Below, in pieces: positions 27,301 through 36,300 of a stretch of 64,000 nucleotides of DNA (within the stretch, counting starts at the first letter, position 1; every line of letters starts with the position of its first letter). Source of the stretch: Burhinus oedicnemus (taxonomy: Eukaryota > Chordata > Aves > Charadriiformes > Burhinidae); NCBI GenBank assembly GCA_008921705.1, contig VFFE01006702.1, positions 124,001-188,000 of the forward strand, in the 5' to 3' direction. The notes under the pieces were generated by a model. That model had not been told where the DNA came from and made no database searches. It worked only from the letters and a program-made list of their open reading frames with translations. The position numbers were made by a program, and so were the translations under genes.

Positions 27301-30300
27301 TATCGTGGAATCTCTATTTTCTTCAATAGGAAGAATGAGGAATGGCATAATTAAGATAAATAAGCATCCCCTAGCAGTTTGAAAGCAATCTTGATGCACG
27401 CTTAAACTAGAGCATAATAGATACAAGTGTAAGTTATAGCATACACTCTCACATACCTGGAGTGAGTAAATAGGAGCCATCAGGAGTAAAACTTAGCCTG
27501 CGGAAAAATGACTTCATGCTGTCATCATGAAACATCCGATAGCTCCTAGCCTGTAACATCGAAAATATGATTGTGTAAAGTGCCAAGAAGGTGTCAGCTG
27601 GAATTCAAGTGAGAAAAATCATCCAGTTGTACAATTCAACCTGATGGAACATTTTAAATAAAAGATAAATGTTTTAAAAACCATGGCTCCTTCAAACTCA
27701 ATTTCTGCTGTGCTATAAATTCTTCAGAGCTAAGAAAAATAGTCCTTGATCCCTCTTCAGCTACTAATCAAAACACTTCAAGAGCAGTCACATTAGACCA
27801 GTAATCAAAAAATAGTAATAACCTGGAGAACAACATTATTTAACAGTCAATGTAAAAGCCTGTTCCTTAGGCATTTAATTTTAACTCTAGTATTAGAGGT
27901 TTAAAGAGAACTTCTATAATGGCAAAATGCCCTCTCTCAGGCCTGTTCCTTAAGTCTCTATAAAACTGTTACAAATGTTTTCCCAAAAAAGAAGAGGAAT
28001 AGAAGGAATTAAAAAGGTTATAGCCAGCTTGGAGGTGTTATTTTACTATCACTTAGAACTGTTTGGGGGAAAAGAGCTCTTTGTTTTCCCTCTTAGCGTT
28101 ACAGAGAATTTCCTAGATTTTCACTAATTCGTATTTTTTCTATAAATCAGACTACCTCTTTGAAAATTTCAGGCTGGTGACTTTAAAACGTTATTGCTAT
28201 GTATTATCCATTAATAAACTTACAGCTAGACAGACACATTTGAAGTTTTTCCTATTAAGAATTCACTATGCATATTATTTTTTCCACACTATTTTTAACA
28301 TTTACAACTAAAGACATCGTGTTACTACTGTAACCAGCTGAAGCGGTTCTTTCTTAATCATTTCTGTAATGTTCAAAGAAACCTGAAGTGGTCTCTATAT
28401 ACAAAATGCAAAGGTGAGATAGAGACAAAAACATCTGATACATGGATTACTTCAATGGAAAATATTTGCCCCTTTGGTTTCACCAAACAGAACAACTCAT
28501 TTAAATAGCACCCCGCGCACTCTCCAATACCATCAGTACCAGAACAACGTACCTCTCCTTCAGCTCCTGATCCGGACGGCATCTTGGTAACATTGAATGC
28601 TACACGCTTGGTTTGCGTGTTGTATACCCGTAGGACCCTACATGGTAGAGAGCGCAGTTAGCAATGAACAGCTCCTTTTCACCCCAAGTTTCACACAGCA
28701 CTACAGCACCTCACTTTTCAGTCAGGACTGCCAAATATAAATGACAATCAGACGTTAATGTGTCACGAGACACCACCTTGTGGACTTGTTTTGATGGCTA
28801 AATAACCAATCAATCACCGACAATTATTTTACTCAATGAGGTTTGTGAAGTACCGGTACATGCATTCGTGTAGGAACGAGGGGAATTAGCAGATAGTGAA
28901 CAGCCCTGCCATTCCCACCTGTGCTGTAGTAGCCACTACATTCCTGCAGAGTGGGAACTCACCTCAGAGACAATTAGCTACATCTCTATGCTTCAGTTTC
29001 CTTTGGAATAAATGAAAACCGGAGTACGTCTCTGTACAGAATGTTAGAACTCTTCTGACTTCATCTCACTAAAACAGCAGGTAGCCTAAGCAAACACAAC
29101 TGCTTGTCCCACCACCCCTCCTTTCTGCCAGCTCTGACCTTTACTGAGTTATGTTGGTTTGTCAGGCTGGCAGAAAATCAACATAACACAAAAACCAGAC
29201 AGCTTTCTGCTGATTTAATGTGCTGAAGCAGTTCCACAAAGAGTCCTGGACAGAGCTAGGAAGAGATAATAGAAGGCAAGGCTGTGGAAGACAGCTTCAG
29301 ACAGTTGTGGAACTACTGGCTCTGGATGTGATACAGCTAAGCTGGTCTGCCAAAAGGGGGAAGAGGTCTCTCCACCCCAGGCTGGTGAGTGCCCAGTCCT
29401 GGCAACTGGCCTGGCTCCTGTTAGACTCCCGCTGAGCCAATGCTATTCACTAACCTTGCAGAAAAGTGTCTGAAACCTGAGGGGGTGGGAGATTTCCCCT
29501 CTTCAGATCAGTTCTTGCCCTTGCTTCCAACTTCACTCCAAGAAAAACTTGTGCATCATTCCATCACTTGCATTTCACTGCTGTTCACTTAAATAAAGGC
29601 ACACAAATCTCACATAACTGATTATCAGAAGGCAGAGAGGCCCATAATGACCTAGTCGCCATTAACTTACCATTTTTCTGAGCCTATTGCAAATCTTAAA
29701 TCAAAACTACTTTTCCACTATTACAGCAATTTTCTTTGCAGCGGGTGCCAGATGACATGCATTTATTAGCCAGCTGCGAACCCTTCAGAGCAGCACACAT
29801 GCCCTAAACAGTTTAAGCTCAACTCAAAGTTCTGACAAGGGCCAAGTTTATGAAGTGTGTGTTTTGCTTTCCCAATGACATCACTTACAAAACTGTTGGC
29901 GATGAAGGGAGCAAGAGGGCAAAAGAAAGATATCAGTGGAAAAACATTTTAACTGATTTCTTAACCTGTTTATATCTTTCGGTAAAACAAGGATGAACTT
30001 ACTAGCTTATTAACAACCAGAGAATGCAGCACTCTCTTACGATGTGTTTGGTAACTCTAATGACCAATACCATGAAAACGTATTTCCTGAAGAAAAATTT
30101 CTATCCAAGTTTATGTAAGCTTATTTGCTGCTTAGAGAGGACACTCATATTTCAGGAATCATTTACCACAAGGGGAAGATTAACTAAAGTATCATTTTAA
30201 TTCACATCAACCTTCTTACAGAACACTCTGAATAAAATTAAAGGAAAAGTCACATTTATCCCATACGCTTGCTTTTAATTCAACCTCAAGCAAGAAAGAA

Positions 30301-33300
30301 TACTAAGGCAAAGCACTTAGACCAACAGCTCACCTATCACAACTCAGAGTTGCAATGTACTGGCTTAGAGGATCCCAGGTTATTCCTTGGACATAACTCT
30401 TGTGTTCATTTAATATTGATACCTTCTGTCCTGAAATTACAAACAGTTTCCAGATTCTAAATCCAAATGTGCTTTAAAACATGTCTTCATTTCAGAAATA
30501 AAGCAAGACAAAATGTTTCAAAATAATTTTTTAAACACACAAACTGTTAACTCGATAGTACCTGATAAGAATATCAGAAATAATTGCTTTATTTATAGAA
30601 TCTTCACAAGTACAGTAAATTGTGACATGTAAATTTAAGACTTGTTCCCTACAAACTAACTCAGATAAGCAGCTTGGCTTAGGCATAAAACATGCAAGGT
30701 GAGTGTATTTCAAAACTAGAAGTATTTCAAAATCTTTGTGATTTAGAAAAATATTTTCAGGCAAGTCTAGCTGGTCAACAGCTAACTGAATCTGGCTGAA
30801 TACCAAGCCAGAAATTCCAGCATTAAAACATAACTTTCAGCTGGGGCTAGATAGCCAGGCTCTACTATCTAGGGCTGTATAACCTCACTTACTCTGCTGA
30901 GCAGGCAGTGAAAAAAAATATACTACACACATGCTGACTGACGCTTACACAGGGGCAGCTTTCAGAAACAATTCTACAGCAGTGTTAACTCATGTTCTTC
31001 CACAGCTTACTCTGTCATGAAGATCTGACGAAGACATCAGCTCCCTGACCACACTGATACTCCACAGCTGACTGTCTCAGATCCAAACCATTGCGATGAG
31101 GTAAAGTTACAGATAATCTATTAAATACTTTGTTTTGAATATTAGGAACAGAGGATTTTCTTCTATTAGTATAGTGTTGTTTTATTGCAAAGAAATACTA
31201 TAAGCTGACAAGTTTTAAAGACAATAGCTCTTCAAAAAAGATTACACAAACAGGGTTGAGGCCATGCCGCATAATATCAAAAGTCCTTCTGTTACAGTAT
31301 TCTGTCTCAGACAGTGGCCAACAACAAATACCAAAGCATAAGAACAGACCAAACACATAACAGTATTTCTATGGGATACCCTGTAAGCGGCCAACAGTTT
31401 GTACCTCAAGGACTTCTTAAGTCAGTGATGTTCTCTTTGCACTGAGCAGCCTGACGGATTTTTACTATTAATTTTCTTCTACCTTGGTTTTTTTTTTTTT
31501 TTTTTTTTTGAAACCATGCAAGCTTTTAACCTGGGAATTACTGGAAGCTATCCTTGAAACATTTTCTTTCAATGTACCTACAACTTCAATCACAAACCCT
31601 ACCTTTTCCAGTAATGGCTTCTTACTTCCAACTTACTAGTTGTCTCTCTGCCTAGAGACAAAATGCCCTCCGTGGCATTAAATGGAAACTAAAAGCAAGC
31701 AGTGAGAATGGAAGACATTACAGATAAGTAACATATCAGCTTAAGGGGCCATCCAGCTTTTTTTAGCAGTAAGTGTAATAGATATGTCCCTTTAAAGTTG
31801 TTACAAGCAGTCCGAGATGCAAGGCACATTTGGTCACAATGCCCCTACACATACTTATGCTCTGAGCACACACGCTCTTAATTGAACATTCATGTATTTA
31901 TGTTAAAGACTTTTGGATAGGAGTATATGTGACAGTTCAGATGGGAGCGACATTAAACACCCAGATCAAGAACACAAAAAACGTCAGCAGCAGAAGATTC
32001 GTATTTTCATAGCTGCATGCACTGAAAAAAATCAACCTGGATTCTACTTTATTCTTCTTAATTAGACACTAAATATTAGATATGTGAGATAAAAGATTAA
32101 CTTTAGAGAAAGTTAAATATTTCCACATTAAATTAAAAGTGAAAGTAATGATTACACCGATAATAAGAAAACACTGTAAAGCAACTAACCTAGCTGGTTA
32201 CTAACAGAACTTCTATAGATGGGCCTTTCTTGGCATCCCACTGCAGTGGGATGAGCATGAACAGAAGCATTTTGCTGAATGGAGCCTAAAAAAACGTCAC
32301 ATCTTGCAAATCAGAGCCTGCATCCTATACTCCCTTTCCATTTTTTACCTAGGTAGTTTGTGACCTGATACCATTCAAGTTTTGTTTGTTTGTTTGTTGG
32401 GATGTGGGGTGGAGTAAGTAATATACAAGCTGTTTGTGTAGGAGTTTAGGGGGAAAAAAAACATTGGGTGAAGTTTACTTCCTGAATATTCCAAGGTCAA
32501 GAGATTACTTATGTGTAAATTTTGCTGGCCTGAAGGTATCTTTATATGCTGGGCTATCTGCCTCACAATCCCAGCAGTCTAGCAATTAAGTGGACTGTTC
32601 TCTTACAAAAAAAAGATGCTTTCAACTCTTTTGGCAAATACCATGAGATGCTTCCATCAAGACTGGAGCCACAAGTGAAAAATTTACCTTTATTGACATC
32701 CCACATTATAGCTGTGTTATCTACAGAAGCAGATGCCATGTAATTTCCATCTGAGGTCCAACAAATATCATACACATCTTCTAAGTGGCCTCTAGAAGCC
32801 AAAAGAGAATAAACCAATTATTAATTTTAAAATTAACAGCTACATGTAAAAATTAGTTTTGTGCATTTTTAGGTTAAAAAAAAAATCAGAGGCAAATAAA
32901 GTATTGTTGAAGTGAAATGAACAATATGACTTTCAGCTTTTAAAAAAATTCCATATTCAGGAGGCAGTAGAACATTTTAAAATAGTACATCCTCCTACCC
33001 AAAATAAGCCTCCTTTTTCAACAGTTTTCACAGACAGTGAAAACACTGCATTTGAAGTAAATACAAATTTGTACCTAGAGTTCTGCAAATGAAAGTTTCT
33101 AGGATTTGTACAAACAGAAAATAAAACACTACACCAAAGTAATTAGGAAGTGTCACTATTCAAGAAAAGTTCTCTGCATATTTATGGGTTTCATAAAACT
33201 AGTAAACAAACATGTATACTCAGGAGAACCACGTGAAACAGAACATTAAGGTTGATTTAGATATAGCTGAACAAACAATGCAAGATATTCAGAACCACCT

Positions 33301-36300
33301 AGAAGGTCTCCATCAAAAACAATTTGTATTGCTTGTAGTGTGAAGACTTATCACACAGTGTGATAACTTCAATAAAAAGTATGTGCAACGCGAAGTTTAG
33401 GGAAGAGGAATGTTTGCTTGCTTGACGACATTAACCTAAAGGATCATGCTGGTGCTTCATGCAATCCCACTAGCACTTCTGAAACTGTTCTCGCATAAAC
33501 CCCAGCAGTTGTAAGAAATGTATCAGTTACAGATAGCAGAGTTATTTATTTTTTATAAACCAGCGTAAATTTTTAATGATTTCATCAGTATAGACAGATA
33601 GAGACCAAAGCTTTTAACAGATACTACACAGAAAGCAAGGCAGGGTTATACATATTGCTCATCCAAAATGTATTTCAGAGCCTAGAACCACTAATTTATT
33701 TCAGACTTCAGCTGAGACTGAGAACACTGTTGTATTCCAACTGCCAGCAGTAATTTAATGACTTAGCCACTATCAGCTAATACTTACTTAGTCTTAGCAG
33801 GCACAGTGTGTGTAATTCATTAACCATTGTATACTTGAAACAAACACTGTACAGTACAGTAGATTTTCAACTACTAAAACGAACTAGTTGAAAAAGATTG
33901 GTCGAGCCTCACAGCTATCATCTGGCAAAATTGCATGAATCATTTAATACATTGACGCTTTTTGCTTTAACAATGATCAAAATTTCCACTATAAAGCTAG
34001 TAAATAAAACTTCACGTTTACTTTGTATATCTCTGTGCTAAGCTTTAACTGACTGCGCATCTCAGAGCACGTCAGTTATGTCACATAAATGCCAAATCTT
34101 CTGCCTTAACAAAAGATGTAGGTTGCCACTGTATCAAAAAAAAGGGTTAAAAGACAATAAAAGGATGAATATTACAGCAAGCAGATTTTATACAGCATTG
34201 AAGTTCAACATACACTAGACAGAAGACTGCACCAGATGATAAAAGCCACTGAGGAATCAAAAACACTGAACAGAAAACACACTCATAAAATATAAAGCTA
34301 CCTTAAAGTTTTAACAACTGTCCAGTTCTCCTTGTTAAGCTGAGCTTCATCTTCATCCTGAAAAACTAATGGTTCCGATTCTTTGCTATCATTCAGCTTC
34401 CATAATAAAATAACAGCATCTGTAGAAGAAATAATATGAAGCTTCTTTCTTTCCCGCTCACTGTTTTGTTAATGCATTACATTTAGTTCAACATTACAAT
34501 TATCTCACATAATTGAGACACATGAAAAGCAGTTCTTACTTTGTGGTGGGGAAGAGTAGGTGCTAGACTGCTTTAGCTTCCACTGTGAGCTACTGACTCT
34601 AATAGATGTATTTTTATTATTATTTAATTATCTAATTAAAAAAAATTAAGATTTCCAGCTGTAAGGTGAGAGTTACATGCTTAGCTTTCAATCTGCACCT
34701 TGGGCTTTTGAAAAATCCTCCCCTAGGATAACACTTGGCTCTGTCTCGGAGAACATGCCTATCTAATGCTGTCCTTACTGCGACTGAAGAACCCACGTGG
34801 CCTTGGACAGACAAGCCTAAATTTACAAATTCTGCCACAAATTCCCAGTACGACACTAGGTAATCCATTCAACCTCCCCATCTGGGAAATAGGGATACGA
34901 ATTACTTTGTATCTGGAAAACAGAGCCTCTCAGACACACAGCCAGTGACGTTACTCAGGAACTGCATGACATACAATTACTAACTACAACTGGATGGCAC
35001 ATGTGAATCTAGAGCTGGAAGCATGAAAGGGGTACGAACAAGTTACCGTGTTCTTCCCCCCCCCCCCCATTCGCTCACCAGATGCATAAACATAGCTTCT
35101 TTATATTAGCTTCATTATGCATTATTACTCACCATCTCCTCCAGATGCTAGGATCTCACCACTCGGAGAGAAGCGCACAACATTTACTGCTTTGGTATGG
35201 CGGGCGAGGTTGGACAAGAATTCCACAATTGCTTTTCCATCTGGTCCTTTTTCTACTTTCCATATCTAGTTACAAAAGCATGAAAGACAGTTTTCAGGAA
35301 CAAGATGTAATATATATACACCACTTCAGTAATCCACAATTTACTCCTTGGGCAGTCATTCTGAACTTATTATCTGAAACTTCATAGCTGAAGCTGCAGT
35401 AGCACCACCAATTTTCCCTCTACAAGCTCCAGCTGTGTACTGGGTTTATGTGGCAAGGTTTTGGTAGCTAGGACAGGGGAAGTCTTCAGGGGTGGCTTCT
35501 GTGAGAAGGTACCAAGACCTGTGCCCATGTTGGACAGAGCCAGTTCCAGCTGGCTCCAAGATTGTCCTGCCGCTGGCATCTATGTGATAACACATTTAGG
35601 AAGGGGCAAAAAAACCTGCACAGCAGCTCGGAGAGAAGAGCAAGTAAAATGTGAGAAACAGCCCTGCAGACGCCAAGGTCAGTGAAGAAGGGAGGGGAGG
35701 AGGTGCTCCAGGTGCTGGAATAGAGATTCTACTGCAGACCCTGGAAATCATGGTGACACAGGTTGCTCCCCTGCAGCCCATGGAGGTCTGTGGTGGAGCA
35801 GAGATCCACACTGCAGCCTGTGGAGGACCCCAGGCCAAAGCAAGTGGCTGTACCCTGAAGGAAGCTGTAGCCCGTGGAGAGCCTGCGCTGGAACAGGCTC
35901 CTGAAAGGAAGAGGAGCCCACACAGAAGCAGGTTTTCTGGCAGGAACTGTGACCCCATGGGGGACCCATGCTGGAGCACTCCATTCCTGAAGGACTGTAC
36001 TCCATGGAATGACCCACGCTGGAGCAGTTCGTGAAGGACTGCAGTCCGTGGGAAGGACCCATGCTGAAGAAGTTTGTGAAAGACTCTCCTGTGGGAGGGA
36101 CCCCACGCTGCAGCAGGGGAAGAGAATGAATAAGAAGCAACAGCAAAGACAATCTGCGATGAACTGACCGCAGCCCCCATTCCTCATCCCCCTGTGCTGC
36201 TTGAGGGGAGGAGGTAGAGAATTTGTAAGTAAAGGTGAGCCTGGGAGGAAGGGAGAGGAAAGGGAAGGTGTTTTTATTTTTGTTCTTACTTCACACTATC

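Noticed and set aside
35596..36187. Open frames of 127-194 codons within intron 1 of CHAF1B
   Set aside because: All lie in the solo LTR and show its internal repeat phrases; no retroviral protein is recognisable.
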